Assembly: GCF_008247605.1 (NCBI RefSeq)
Contig: NZ_CP043420.1
Coordinates: forward strand, 1,054,001 to 1,118,000
Direction: 5' to 3'
Length of the DNA: 64,000 bases
Source of the DNA: Kushneria phosphatilytica
GTDB lineage: Bacteria > Pseudomonadota > Gammaproteobacteria > Pseudomonadales > Halomonadaceae
Under the pieces are notes generated by a model, which was not told the DNA's origin, ran no database searches, and saw nothing but the letters and a program-made list of their open reading frames with translations. The position numbers and the translations under genes are program-made. Positions 1-8,722 of the stretch are shown here, in pieces (the stretch's first letter is position 1; each line of letters begins with the position of its first letter).

Positions 1-559
1 ACAGTATGGCCAACCGGGTGAGGCCGACCTTTACATTGGTATCCAGGCCGTAGACGGCGATCTGCCCGAGCAGGGCCAGCAGCCAGATACAGGCCGAGGT
101 AACGTGCAGACCGTGCAGGGGAACGAGTGCGAAAAAGGCAGAAAGGAAGCCGCTGCGACTGGGAACACCGCCCTTGTCGAACATCTTGTTAAAGTCGAGC
201 AGTTCATGGCCGATGAAAGCCAGCCCCAGAACCAGGGTGATCAGCAACCAGATGATCAGCCACTTCTTGTCCTCACGGTACTTGAGCGATAGCGAGGCCA
301 TGCCGAAGGTGAAGCTGCTGACCAGCAGCAGCATGGTCTCGATAAAGGCACTTTTCATCTCGAACAGATCGCTTGGCCCCGGACCGCCGGCCTGACCGCC
401 CAGCATGGTCACATAGGTGGCAAACAGCAGGCCGAAGATGATGAGATCGCTCATCATGAAAACCCAGAAGCCGAAAACGAACTCCTCATTGGCACTGTGC
501 GCTTCGGCGTGGGGCGCCCCCAGATTAAGCCCCGGATGTTGTGACGGTTGTGTACTCAT
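1..559 (-). CDS. cyoC: Cytochrome bo3 ubiquinol oxidase subunit III (partial, C-terminus off window)
   Basis: Subunit III of the inner-membrane cytochrome bo3 oxidase, the heme-copper enzyme that oxidises ubiquinol and pumps protons. The first 186 codons read openly on the minus strand from ATG at 559 to the window edge. The protein begins MSTQPSQHPGLNLGAPHAEA and continues with hydrophobic helices typical of COX3-like subunits, including a FGFWVFMMSDLIIFGLLFATY segment start and an HELLDF / PLHGLHV pair. E. coli CyoC is about 204 residues, so only a short C-terminal piece is missing. The start overlaps the cyoB stop in an ATGA junction, implying translational coupling in a cyoABC(DE) operon. 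cyoD and cyoE would be expected beyond the left edge. Confidence 0.93.
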   Translation of the reverse strand, partial: MSTQPSQHPGLNLGAPHAEAHSANEEFVFGFWVFMMSDLIIFGLLFATYVTMLGGQAGGPGPSDLFEMKSAFIETMLLLVSSFTFGMASLSLKYREDKKWLIIWLLITLVLGLAFIGHELLDFNKMFDKGGVPSRSGFLSAFFALVPLHGLHVTSACIWLLALLGQIAVYGLDTNVKVGLTRLAIL

Positions 560-2661
560 TGCACGGCTCCCTGCTCGGGTGGCACGGCCAGTCCCTTGTT
601 GGCCGTGGTGCGCTCATGATCACGGGTAATGGGGGTGGTTCTGGCGACCTCATTCAGCCAACGCTCATGGGTGCGGCGTACTTCGGCGGCCGTGATGATA
701 CGCGTGGTGTTGCGCACATACCCCCGTGCAATCACGGCAATCAGCGTGGCGACACCCGCGCCAATGACCAGCCACCACATGTACCAGGTCAGACCGAAGG
801 CCATCAGAAAGCCGGTTACGGCGGTGATGAAGCCCATGGCAGTGTTGGCCGGCATTTCGATATCAACGTACTGCTCCGGATGCTGATAGGCCTTGCCGCC
901 ACTTTTTTGCTCGTAGAAGGGATCATGGCTATATACCTCGGGCAGTACCGGGAAGTTGTACTCCGGAGGCGGTGACGGCGTGGCCCATTCGAGGCTGCGG
1001 CCGTCCCAGGGATCCCCGACGGGCACCGCGTTCTCGTGACGCATGCGAATGCTCTGCCAGAGTTGCATGAGCAGGCAGAAAACCGCGAACAGAATGATGA
1101 GCGCGCCGACGCCGGCTGCCAGCGTCCAGGGGAGATAGGCGGGTGAAAAGAAGGTGACCGTACGGCGAGGCATGCCCAGCAGACCCAGTGCATAGAGGGG
1201 AAAGAATGCCAGCATGAAGCCGATGATCCAGGAAAAGGCAGCGCGGTACCCCCAGCGTTCTTCCAGTCGGAAACCGAACGCCTTGGGAAACCAGTAGTTG
1301 TAGGCTGCCAGCATGCCGAACAACAGACCGGGGATCAGCATGTTGTGAAAGTGTGCTACCAGAAACAATGAATTGTGGACCTGATAATCGACACTTGGCG
1401 TGGCAAGAATAATGCCCGAAAGGCCGCCGATGGAGAACAGGATCAGAAACCCGAGGGCATAGACCATGGGGATCGAGAAGCGCACACGCCCTCGATACAT
1501 GGTCAGCATCCAGTCATAGATCTTCACACCGGTGGGTACACCAATCAGCATGGTGGCGATGCCAAAGATCGCATTCACATGGGCACTCTGACCCATGGTG
1601 AAGAAATGGTGCAGCCAGACCGTGAAAGAGAGTACGGCAATGCACATGGTGGCGATAACCAGGGTGGTGTACCCATAGAGCTGTTTGCCGGAGAAGTTGG
1701 CAAAGACTTCCGAATAGATCCCGAAAGCGGGCAGGATCAGGATATAGACCTCGGGATGGCCAAAGGCCCAGAACAGATTGATGTAGTTCATCATGTTGCC
1801 GCCGAGGTCGACGGTGAAGAAATGGAAGTCCAGATAGCGGTCCAGTGCCAGCAGTGCTGTGGCAACGGTCAGCGGGGGCATGCCGAAGATCATCAGGATG
1901 GCCGTGCACAGGGATACCCAGCAGAACAGTGGCATGCGCATCAGATTCATGCCCTGGGTGCGCTTTTTATAGATCGTGACCGCAAAGTTGATACCGGTCA
2001 TGGTCGAAGAAAGGGTCGATAGCGTGACAGCCCATATCCAGTAATCCACGCCGGCACCCGGATTCGCAGCACTCTCGGTGAAGGGGGGGTACCCGCTCCA
2101 GCCACCAGTGGAGAAGGGAGCCAGTACCAGTGACACCATTACGAGCGCGGCACCGGCCGCGGTCAGCCCGAGGCTGATGGTGTTCATGACGGGGAAGGAG
2201 AGATCGCGGGTGCCGATTTGCAGCGGCATCACGTAGTTGATGACGCCGGTAAGAAAGGGCATCGCCATGAAAAAGATCATGATGGTGCCGTGCGTGGTGA
2301 ACAGCTGTCCGAAGTGTTCGGGTGACAGGAAACCACCGCCCAGGCCGAAGGCTTGCTGCGCCCGCATGATGGCGGCCTCGATGATCGCTCGCAGCAACAT
2401 GACCAGCGCAATCACGATAAACATGATGCCGATACGCTTGTGATCGGGGCTGGTCAGCCAGTCACGCCACAGGACCTTCCATTTGCCATACCAGGTCAGC
2501 AGGCCGGCCACGATCAGCGCGCCGAGAATGACCACGGCGGCTGCTCCGGTCGCAATAATACCGTTGATGATGCTGGAGGTGGTCGGGTCCTTCAGCATCT
2601 CCCAGAAGGGGAGCGCATCCCAGCCAAGCCGGCCGAGCAGGAGATCGGAAAGATGATTCAT
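556..2661 (-). CDS. cyoB: Cytochrome bo3 ubiquinol oxidase subunit I
   Basis: Catalytic heme-copper subunit that binds low-spin heme b, heme o3 and CuB and reduces oxygen to water. Visible signatures are the heme-ligand helix FTTHGTIMIFF, the CuB/cross-linked Tyr motif GHPEVYILILP, the His pair in WLHHFFTMG, and the heme-binding AHFHNMLI. At 701 residues it is longer than E. coli CyoB (about 663); the extra length is a hydrophilic C-terminal tail rich in Arg, Thr and Glu. It overlaps cyoA by 4 bases at its start (ATGA at 2658-2661) and cyoC by 4 bases at its end. A GGGGAGA-like ribosome site precedes the ATG inside the cyoA end. Confidence 0.97.
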   Translation of the reverse strand: MNHLSDLLLGRLGWDALPFWEMLKDPTTSSIINGIIATGAAAVVILGALIVAGLLTWYGKWKVLWRDWLTSPDHKRIGIMFIVIALVMLLRAIIEAAIMRAQQAFGLGGGFLSPEHFGQLFTTHGTIMIFFMAMPFLTGVINYVMPLQIGTRDLSFPVMNTISLGLTAAGAALVMVSLVLAPFSTGGWSGYPPFTESAANPGAGVDYWIWAVTLSTLSSTMTGINFAVTIYKKRTQGMNLMRMPLFCWVSLCTAILMIFGMPPLTVATALLALDRYLDFHFFTVDLGGNMMNYINLFWAFGHPEVYILILPAFGIYSEVFANFSGKQLYGYTTLVIATMCIAVLSFTVWLHHFFTMGQSAHVNAIFGIATMLIGVPTGVKIYDWMLTMYRGRVRFSIPMVYALGFLILFSIGGLSGIILATPSVDYQVHNSLFLVAHFHNMLIPGLLFGMLAAYNYWFPKAFGFRLEERWGYRAAFSWIIGFMLAFFPLYALGLLGMPRRTVTFFSPAYLPWTLAAGVGALIILFAVFCLLMQLWQSIRMRHENAVPVGDPWDGRSLEWATPSPPPEYNFPVLPEVYSHDPFYEQKSGGKAYQHPEQYVDIEMPANTAMGFITAVTGFLMAFGLTWYMWWLVIGAGVATLIAVIARGYVRNTTRIITAAEVRRTHERWLNEVARTTPITRDHERTTANKGLAVPPEQGAVQ

Positions 2662-3746
2662 TGTGCCGTCTCCCCATGCGGATGATCGGATTGCGGAAGA
2701 GACGAGGCGCGTGTCGCATGCTTGAGGGGAATCGCCTGGACAGGCGCCGTGGTCCCGGGGTGGGTTGAGTCATTCTCCAGGGTTGCAGCAGGTCCAGCGC
2801 GTGGTGGTCTGGCCACCGGCGCAGCCCAGTCGGCATGAGGACTGTTGACGATGGTCGAGAAAAGATCGCTTGATACGCGGGAGAACCGGACCGTATCCCC
2901 GTCAAGACCGAGTGCCCGGGCCACCTCCTCGCTGGTGCCTCGCTTCGAGAGGGCCGTGTAGGCTTCGCGGCCAAGTGGCTGACCCTGCTGTTTCACGCGC
3001 TGAACAAACTCATCAAAGGCTTCGGCGCTGACGGCGTCGACATCGAACTGCTGCTTGTAGAAGTTTTTGCCGTTGTACTGCACGTTACGGCCCTTGAAAG
3101 TGCCGGTGTGACTGGCTTTCAGGTGCAGGCGAGTGATCATGCGATTCATGACGTCCATCTGACTGCCAAGGGCAGGAATGAAAAAGGTCTGCATGACCGA
3201 AGCGGAGGTCAAACGAAAGGAGATCGGGCGATCAACCGGAATCACGAGCCTGTTGAGTGTGGCAATACCCTGGTCGGGATAGATGAACAGCCACTTCCAG
3301 TCGAAGCCGACCACCTCCACCTGCAGGGGTTTTTTCGGTCCATCAAGTGGCTTGTAGGGATCGAGTTTCGTGGTCTGTTGCCAGAGCACGTAACTCATGA
3401 TGGCAACCACGATAAAGGGCACGCCCCAGATGAGGGTGTCCATGATCTTCGAGAAGGCCCAGCTCGGGCGATAAACAGCCTTGCCGTGATAGCGATAGCG
3501 CCAGGCGATGATCGGGGTAAAAATGAAAACCGGTAATACCACGATCATGCACATGCCGATCACGAACCAGAAGTGTTCGTATTGCGCACGAGCGATGGGC
3601 CCCTGAGGATCAAGAAAACTGATATGGCCATCACTACAGCCGGTCAGAGCCGAAGCAAGGATAAGCAGGGGAAGCCCCCTACGGATAACATGTTGCTTTG
3701 TCCGGCCCCGTGCTCCTGTGACGGGGGATCGGTTCGAAATATTCAT
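2658..3746 (-). CDS. cyoA: Cytochrome bo3 ubiquinol oxidase subunit II (lipoprotein)
   Basis: Subunit II of the bo3 quinol oxidase. The N-terminus has a basic stretch, a short hydrophobic core and the lipobox ALTGC with the lipidated Cys at residue 37, so it is probably a lipoprotein anchored in the inner membrane with a periplasmic cupredoxin-like domain. Two transmembrane helices follow (around residues 55-80 and 95-120). The domain shows the COX2-like motif FDWKWLFIYPDQGIATLNRL and QMDVMNRM, and lacks the CuA ligand cluster, as expected for a quinol rather than cytochrome c oxidase. The C-terminal 60 residues are a Pro/Ala/Thr/His-rich tail. It is first in the operon, behind the promoter at 3797-3824. 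Confidence 0.96.
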   Translation of the reverse strand: MNISNRSPVTGARGRTKQHVIRRGLPLLILASALTGCSDGHISFLDPQGPIARAQYEHFWFVIGMCMIVVLPVFIFTPIIAWRYRYHGKAVYRPSWAFSKIMDTLIWGVPFIVVAIMSYVLWQQTTKLDPYKPLDGPKKPLQVEVVGFDWKWLFIYPDQGIATLNRLVIPVDRPISFRLTSASVMQTFFIPALGSQMDVMNRMITRLHLKASHTGTFKGRNVQYNGKNFYKQQFDVDAVSAEAFDEFVQRVKQQGQPLGREAYTALSKRGTSEEVARALGLDGDTVRFSRVSSDLFSTIVNSPHADWAAPVARPPRAGPAATLENDSTHPGTTAPVQAIPLKHATRASSLPQSDHPHGETAQ

Positions 3747-3796
3747 TTTAGCGCCACTTCCCTGGCAGGAGAGACCTTAACCATGTCTGAAGTGGC

Positions 3797-3824
3797 AATA
3801 TAGTAACGTGTTGAAATATTTCAA
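3797..3824 (-). promoter_or_regulatory. Predicted cyo operon promoter with FNR/ANR-like palindrome
   Basis: On the minus strand a -35 hexamer TTGAAA (plus 3819-3824) and a -10 TATATT (plus 3797-3802) are 16 bases apart, each 5/6 to the sigma-70 consensus, about 50 bases upstream of the cyoA ATG. A perfect 14-base palindrome TTGAAATATTTCAA (3811-3824) covers the -35. It differs from the FNR/ANR consensus TTGATNNNNATCAA only at the inner base of each half. Repression of this high-oxygen oxidase by FNR/ANR is a reasonable inference, not shown by sequence. Confidence 0.6.
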
Positions 3825-3937
3825 TGCCGCAGCACGTTTTTGGCATCGTTTGCCGAGTGCTGGCCTGCATGGAGAGTCGGCACGCTTTGAGATCGGGGTC
3901 AGTATGGATCAGCCCGGTGGGGATGGAAAAGGCAGGG

Positions 3938-3964
3938 TCACGGCCTGCCCCGGGCAGGCCGTGA
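3938..3964 (-). terminator. Hairpin 3' of the chemoreceptor gene
   Basis: A 27-base inverted repeat (13-base arms beginning TCACGGCCTGCCC) lies 7 bases past the stop of the chemoreceptor gene. In the minus direction it is followed by a C-rich stretch and then TTTT, so it is an imperfect rho-independent terminator. It may also insulate cyo from the neighbouring gene. Confidence 0.6.
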
Positions 3965-3970
3965 TCGGAT

Positions 3971-5647
3971 TCAGAAGGTTTCCCACTCCTTTTCGGCAGT
4001 GGCGGTCTCTGCAGCGCCCGATACCGTATCCGATGATGCCTGGCTGGTGGAGAGGGCTGCGGTTTTGGCCGAGTGTGCACCGTGACTGGCAGGAGAGGTG
4101 CGCTCCAGCTTGAACCAGGCAATCTCGGTTTCCAACTGGGTGACCTGATCACGCAGCATTTCGGTCGCGTTGGCCGCTTCCTGGACCAGGCCGGAGTTTT
4201 GCTGGGTGACCTGATCCATCTGGCTCACGGCGATATTGATCTGCTCGATGCCGTTACTCTGTTCACTGGAGGCGGTCGAGATTTCATCCATCAGATCAGT
4301 CATGCGGCCCGCGCTATCGACCACACGCTGGATCACCTGCCGGGCTTCGCTCACTACTGCACTACCCTGTTCCACCTTCGTTTTCGAGCTCTCCAGAAGC
4401 GCGCGGATCTCCTTTGAGGCATCGGCACTGCGTCCGGCCAGCCCTCGCACTTCATTGGCGACGACGGCGAACCCACGCCCCTGCTCACCGGCCCGCGCTG
4501 CCTCGACCGAAGCATTCAATGCCAGCAGGTTGGTCTGGAAGGCAATCGAGTCGATCAGCTCAATGATATCGGTGACCTGGCGTGAGCTGGCATTGATCTC
4601 TTCCATGTGCGAGACGACCCGGTTCATCATTTCGCCTCCCTCACCAGCGGTAGTACTGGTTTCAACGGCAAGCGCGCGCGCCTGGTGTGCGTTATCGGCA
4701 TTCTGGTGCACGGTCTGGGTCAACTGTTCCATGCTGGCAGCCGTTTCCTCGATGGAGGCTGAATGCTGTTCTGTCCGTGCCGACAGATCCTGGTTGCCAT
4801 CGGCAATCCGGCGGGTGCCGGCACTGATGGCAAGCCCGGCCTGACTGACATTACCCAGCACGCTGACCAATCGCACACGCATACCTTCAATGGCATAAAG
4901 CAGACTGCTGCGATCTCGCGGTGATAGATCAAGTGGATGACCAAGATCTCCTGAAGCGATGCGCTGAACCACCTGCTTGGCATGTTCAGGGTCACCCCCC
5001 AGACTGGTCAGTACATTGCGAATGATCCAGCTCATCACCAGCGTGATGATGAGCCCGATCACCAGCGAGACCAGTCCCATCTTCATCATGTTGCGCCAGA
5101 ACGTGGCGTTGATATCGGTGATATACACATTGGTAGCGAGATACCAGTTCCATTCAGGCACGCGCTGCACATAGTTCAGCCGCGATTCGTTCTGATTCTT
5201 CTGATCGTTATAGGAGGTATAGAGAAAGGTCCCGCCCTCGGAAGGTTGCGCCACCTTGCGCAATTCGCGATAGAAGTAGATGCCGTTATCATCGCGGAAA
5301 TTGCTCATGTCGGTGCCGGCGTCGCGTTTGGGGTGCCAGACCAGTTTGAGATCATTGTTGAAGATATAGATATAGCTGCCATCGTGAGTCAGCTCACCGA
5401 CATTGCGAATGGCCAGCTTCTGTGCCTGTTCCCTGGTCAGTTCGCCGCTCTGGACCTGGTCGACATAGCTTTCAGCAAGATTATGTGCGCTGGTGATCAG
5501 ATGCTTCAGACCCGCCATGCGTTCATCAATGAGCATCTGTTTACGCTCGAACCCTCCCCAGCCCACGATGATCATCATTCCGATCCACATCAGCGCCAGT
5601 GTGCCCCAGAGTTTCGAACGCATCGAAATTCCTTTTGCGACCCCCAT
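3971..5647 (-). CDS. Methyl-accepting chemotaxis protein with single Cache sensor domain
   Basis: Inner-membrane chemoreceptor of 558 residues. The order is an N-terminal TM helix (residues 10-28), a periplasmic sCache_2-type sensor (about 30-185, with GSYIYIFNNDLKLVWHPKRD and the EWNWYLATNVYITDI end), a second TM (about 190-212), a HAMP linker (SLGGDPEHAKQVVQRIASGDL), then the methylation and signalling helices with the conserved hairpin tip QTNLLALNASVEAARAGEQG. The C-terminus ends EWETF, closely matching the NWETF pentapeptide that tethers CheR/CheB in E. coli receptors. The chosen ATG has AAGGAG 8-9 bases upstream; MRSKLWG, eight residues later, is the alternative. Ligand unknown; Cache domains of this class often sense small organic acids. 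Confidence 0.93.
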   Translation of the reverse strand: MGVAKGISMRSKLWGTLALMWIGMMIIVGWGGFERKQMLIDERMAGLKHLITSAHNLAESYVDQVQSGELTREQAQKLAIRNVGELTHDGSYIYIFNNDLKLVWHPKRDAGTDMSNFRDDNGIYFYRELRKVAQPSEGGTFLYTSYNDQKNQNESRLNYVQRVPEWNWYLATNVYITDINATFWRNMMKMGLVSLVIGLIITLVMSWIIRNVLTSLGGDPEHAKQVVQRIASGDLGHPLDLSPRDRSSLLYAIEGMRVRLVSVLGNVSQAGLAISAGTRRIADGNQDLSARTEQHSASIEETAASMEQLTQTVHQNADNAHQARALAVETSTTAGEGGEMMNRVVSHMEEINASSRQVTDIIELIDSIAFQTNLLALNASVEAARAGEQGRGFAVVANEVRGLAGRSADASKEIRALLESSKTKVEQGSAVVSEARQVIQRVVDSAGRMTDLMDEISTASSEQSNGIEQINIAVSQMDQVTQQNSGLVQEAANATEMLRDQVTQLETEIAWFKLERTSPASHGAHSAKTAALSTSQASSDTVSGAAETATAEKEWETF

Positions 5648-5688
5648 CCCGGTTTCTCCTTTTCATTTATTCATATAGACAAATGGAG

Positions 5689-5715
5689 GTATCGGTGGAT
5701 TTCCGGGAAAATTGA
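5689..5715 (-). promoter_or_regulatory. Sigma-28 (FliA)-like promoter for the chemoreceptor
   Basis: Read on the minus strand, TCAATTTT, 11 bases, ACCGATAC compares well with the flagellar sigma-28 pattern TAAAGTTT-N11-GCCGATAA and has the exact spacing. It ends about 42 bases before the chemoreceptor ATG. This fits control of the gene with the flagellar regulon. Confidence 0.55.
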
Positions 5716-6131
5716 GCATCGGCGGAGAAAGAGCACTGAGCAGGCCTTCACGCGGCTCTTCGGACGATAATATTTACCGATGCTGGTGATTGTTAATAGC
5801 TATAATTTTCGAGTTCCAAAAAGAGTGAATCTATCGCCAGCCCCCGTCATTCCGGTGTCATGGTCACATGGCGCGCCTGAACCACTTCGCCACCGGCACC
5901 TGTGAGGCGCTTTCGACGCGACTGATCGGGTAGACATTTCGTGCCCTTTTTCCTTAGATGGTGCGGGTGTTCGCACCGGTTGATACCCGGCACCGCCATT
6001 TTGCTGCCATTGAGGGCGGGTGGTGACTGACCCCGGAATCGACACCGCAAGGCAGCCTTTCGGGAAAGGGTGCGAGCCACGCAAGAGCACGGTTGGAGAA
6101 CCGTGCCCACAAGGTAATGGAGGGGAACATC
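5716..6131 (+). promoter_or_regulatory. Catalase upstream region with candidate -10 and structured leader
   Basis: This stretch has no gene I can support. It contains a TATAAT hexamer at 5801-5806 without a convincing -35. From about 5960 to 6106 it has several inverted repeats: GGTGCG/CGCACC (5960-5965 with 5972-5977), a long-range GCTGCC/GGCAGC (6003-6008 with 6051-6056), CCTTT/AAAGG (6056-6060 with 6065-6069), and an 8-bp stem GCACGGTT/AACCGTGC closed by GGAG (6087-6106). The last stem ends 11 bases before the catalase ribosome site at 6118-6124. I do not recognise a known riboswitch class. Confidence 0.35.
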
Positions 6132-7592
6132 GTGACCAGCGATAACCGCAAGCCCACAACGACCGATGCCGGTATTCCGGTAGCCAGCGACGAGCATTCC
6201 CTGTCTGTCGGACCTGATGGCCCGATCGTCATGCACGATCACTATCTGATCGAGCAGATGGCCAATTTCAACCGTGAGCGCATTCCCGAGCGCCAGCCCC
6301 ACGCCAAGGGCAGCGGTGCCTTCGGTCATTTCGTAGTGACCGAGGATGTCAGCCGATATACCCGAGCAGCGGTGTTCCAGCCCGGTACCAGAACCGACGT
6401 GGCCATCCGCTTCTCCACCGTTGCCGGTGAGCGCGGTAGTCCGGACACCTGGCGCGATCCGCGTGGCTTCTCCCTGAAGTTCTATACCAGCGAAGGCAAC
6501 TACGACATGGTGGGGAACAACACGCCGGTGTTCTTCATCCGTGATCCGATGAAGTTTCAGCACTTCATTCGTTCCCAGAAGCGGCGCGCTGACAACAATC
6601 TGCGCGATCATGACATGCAGTGGGACTTCTGGACGCTGTCGCCGGAATCTGCCCATCAGGTCACCTGGCTGATGGGCGATCGCGGTATTCCGAAGACCTG
6701 GCGTCACATGAACGGCTACTCCAGCCATACCTACATGTGGGCCAACGCTCAGGGCGAAAAGTTCTGGGTCAAGTATCACTTCAAGACCGATCAGGGCATC
6801 GAGTGTCTGACCCAGGAAGAGGGTGACCGGCTCTCCAGCGGCGATGGCGACTACCATACCCGAGATCTGTTCGATGCCATTCAGCGCGGCGACTATCCGA
6901 GCTGGACGCTGTACATGCAGGTCATGCCGTTCGAGGAAGCGGAAACCTATCGGCTCAACCCTTTTGATCTGACCAAGGTCTGGCCACATGAGGACTATCC
7001 GCTGATCAAGGTTGGCAAGCTGACGCTGGATCGCAATCCGACTGATCACCATACCGAGATCGAACAGTTGGCCTTCGAGCCCAACAACCTGGTTCCCGGT
7101 ATTGGCACCAGCCCGGACAAGATGCTGATCGGCCGGATCTTCTCCTATGCTGACGCTCACCGTGCCCGTCTTGGTGTCAACTACAAGCAGATTCCGGTCA
7201 ATGCCCCGGTCGCGCCCGTCCACAGCTACAGCAAGGATGGTGCCATGCGGGTGCAGAAGGTATCCGACCCGGTTTATGCGCCGAACTCCAAGGGTGGCCC
7301 GGCGGCCGATGGCGAGCGCTATCCGACGGATTCCACCTGGCAGACCAGTGGCCAGATGGTGCGGGCGCCCTATACCCTGCGCCAGGATGACGATGACTTC
7401 AGCCAGGCCAATGACCTGATCAACAAGGTCATGGATCAGTCCGAGCGCGATCGGCTGGTATCGAACGTGGTCGGTCATCTGTGCGGCGGTGTGAGCGAGC
7501 CGGTACTGGAGCGCGCCTTCGAATACTGGCGTAACATTGATGCCACCATCGGCCAACGTATCGAAGAGGGTGTTCGAGCCAACAAGGGCTGA
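6132..7592 (+). CDS. katA: Monofunctional heme catalase
   Basis: Small-subunit (clade 3-like) heme catalase that dismutates hydrogen peroxide in the cytoplasm. With the GTG start at 6132 the protein is 486 residues, the usual length for this group. GGAGGGG lies 6 bases before this GTG, whereas the in-frame ATG at 6093 has no ribosome site. The distal catalytic His is His57 in [11 protein letters not shown], the catalytic Asn is in [12 protein letters not shown], and the proximal heme ligand is Tyr339 in [14 protein letters not shown]. The gene stands alone, followed by a strong terminator. No oxyR is adjacent. The long structured leader upstream may affect its expression. Confidence 0.96.
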   Translation: MTSDNRKPTTTDAGIPVASDEHSLSVGPDGPIVMHDHYLIEQMANFNRERIPERQPHAKGSGAFGHFVVTEDVSRYTRAAVFQPGTRTDVAIRFSTVAGERGSPDTWRDPRGFSLKFYTSEGNYDMVGNNTPVFFIRDPMKFQHFIRSQKRRADNNLRDHDMQWDFWTLSPESAHQVTWLMGDRGIPKTWRHMNGYSSHTYMWANAQGEKFWVKYHFKTDQGIECLTQEEGDRLSSGDGDYHTRDLFDAIQRGDYPSWTLYMQVMPFEEAETYRLNPFDLTKVWPHEDYPLIKVGKLTLDRNPTDHHTEIEQLAFEPNNLVPGIGTSPDKMLIGRIFSYADAHRARLGVNYKQIPVNAPVAPVHSYSKDGAMRVQKVSDPVYAPNSKGGPAADGERYPTDSTWQTSGQMVRAPYTLRQDDDDFSQANDLINKVMDQSERDRLVSNVVGHLCGGVSEPVLERAFEYWRNIDATIGQRIEEGVRANKG

Positions 7593-7627
7593 ATCCCTTC
7601 GGGATCGATTCGCTTCATGAGTGAATG

Positions 7628-7670
7628 AACGGGCCCGCCATCTTCGGATGGGCGGGCCCGTTGTTATTGT
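7628..7670 (+). terminator. Rho-independent terminator of katA
   Basis: A GC-rich hairpin with arms AACGGGCCCGCCATC and GATGGGCGGGCCCGTT (one bulged G) around a TTCG loop spans 7628-7662 and is followed by TGTTATTGT. It lies 36 bases past the catalase stop. Confidence 0.85.
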
Positions 7671-7723
7671 TATCCCCGGCAACCGGATTAACGGCATTCA
7701 TTCACACGCCACAGGGGCATTGG

Positions 7724-8581
7724 ATGACCGTTGACGAAACCGAGATCAGACTGCCTGCCGGTTGGCAAACGGCCATTGAGCAAATACTGGCAAACGGTGG
7801 TGGCCGCGTGCTGGTGCTGGGAGCGGTGGATAGTGGCAAGAGCACCTTCTGTCGAGCGCTGATGGCCGCGGCGGATCGAAGGGCGTGTACATATACGCTG
7901 GTGGATACCGATCCGGGTCAGAAGATGGTGGGACCGCCGGCGACACTAAGCCGTTCGCAGCCCACTACCCCGGACCGACTGGCGGCCATCGCCTTTGTTG
8001 GGACCACCAGCGCGGCAGAGGCCCTGAGTGGCGTCAGACAAGGCTTGCCGCGGCTGATGAAACACCATGGTCAAACGACATTGACCGTGATCAATACCAG
8101 CGGCCTGCTCAGTGGGCGAGGGCGGGCGCTCAAGGCGACCGTGATTGACGCCGCACGACCGCAGCTGATTGTAGTTCTGGGCGATGATCCGGCATTGGAC
8201 GCAATTCTGCAGCCACACCGGCGCCTGCCTGTCCTGCGACTGGCCGCCTCACCGCATGCTCGGCGACGCGGTCGAAATGAACGACGTCGCGCCCGGATGG
8301 CCGCCTTTGCAGAGTACTTCGGGGAGGCGGCCCATGCAGTGACGCTACCTCTGAAGTGCGCGCGTTGGCAGGGCGATCGAGAGCCGATACCACGTCAACT
8401 GGTGGGGCTGGCGGATCAAAATGGTCAGGACAGGGCGCTGGGGGTGATACTCGAGCGACCTGATCAGTCGGGCGTATCACTACTGGCGCCCGAGTGTGAT
8501 ATCAGCGCAATCAGACTGCTTCGTCCGGGCAGACTCTTGCTCAGTGAAAGTTGGGAAGCCATGCCGATTGGTATCGATTGA
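7724..8581 (+). CDS. Clp1/Grc3-type P-loop polynucleotide kinase homologue
   Basis: Predicted 285-residue P-loop protein of the Clp1/Grc3/Nol9 family, whose characterised members phosphorylate RNA or DNA 5'-hydroxyl ends. The Walker A is GAVDSGKST (residues 33-41). VDTDPGQ (60-66) matches the family's D-x-DxGQ Walker B region, and the TTLTVINTSGLLSGRGRALK block is also family-like. A basic helix RRRGRNERRRARMAAFAEYF in the middle resembles the Arg-rich lid segment of archaeal Clp1. Only the kinase core and a short C-terminal region are present. ATG 7724 is chosen because AGGGG precedes it by 7 bases; an upstream extension to 7625 would begin inside the katA terminator. No ligase or other RNA repair gene is adjacent, so substrate and role are unknown. 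Confidence 0.75.
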   Translation: MTVDETEIRLPAGWQTAIEQILANGGGRVLVLGAVDSGKSTFCRALMAAADRRACTYTLVDTDPGQKMVGPPATLSRSQPTTPDRLAAIAFVGTTSAAEALSGVRQGLPRLMKHHGQTTLTVINTSGLLSGRGRALKATVIDAARPQLIVVLGDDPALDAILQPHRRLPVLRLAASPHARRRGRNERRRARMAAFAEYFGEAAHAVTLPLKCARWQGDREPIPRQLVGLADQNGQDRALGVILERPDQSGVSLLAPECDISAIRLLRPGRLLLSESWEAMPIGID

Positions 8582-8722
8582 ACGAGATGGCCTGGAGCAG
8601 GGGCATGACTTCTCGGTGACGAGTCAAAGGTTGTATGTGCCATTGTTCTGTTGTCCGCTTCATTGCCAGAAATCTTCACCCGGGAGAGGATGAGGCATGC
8701 ACACTAAAGTCGCAGATTGCTT

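Noticed and set aside
1375..2022. 215-codon open frame opposite cyoB
   Set aside because: Antisense to the catalytic oxidase subunit, low-complexity composition, no ribosome site.
5950..6131. Cobalamin or SAM riboswitch upstream of katA
   Set aside because: The characteristic core boxes (such as GCCACTG) are not present; structure only by simple inverted repeats.
5847..7697. 616-codon open frame opposite katA
   Set aside because: It is the exact antisense of the catalase gene, has no ribosome site and its translation resembles no family I know. Long antisense frames are common in GC-rich conserved genes.
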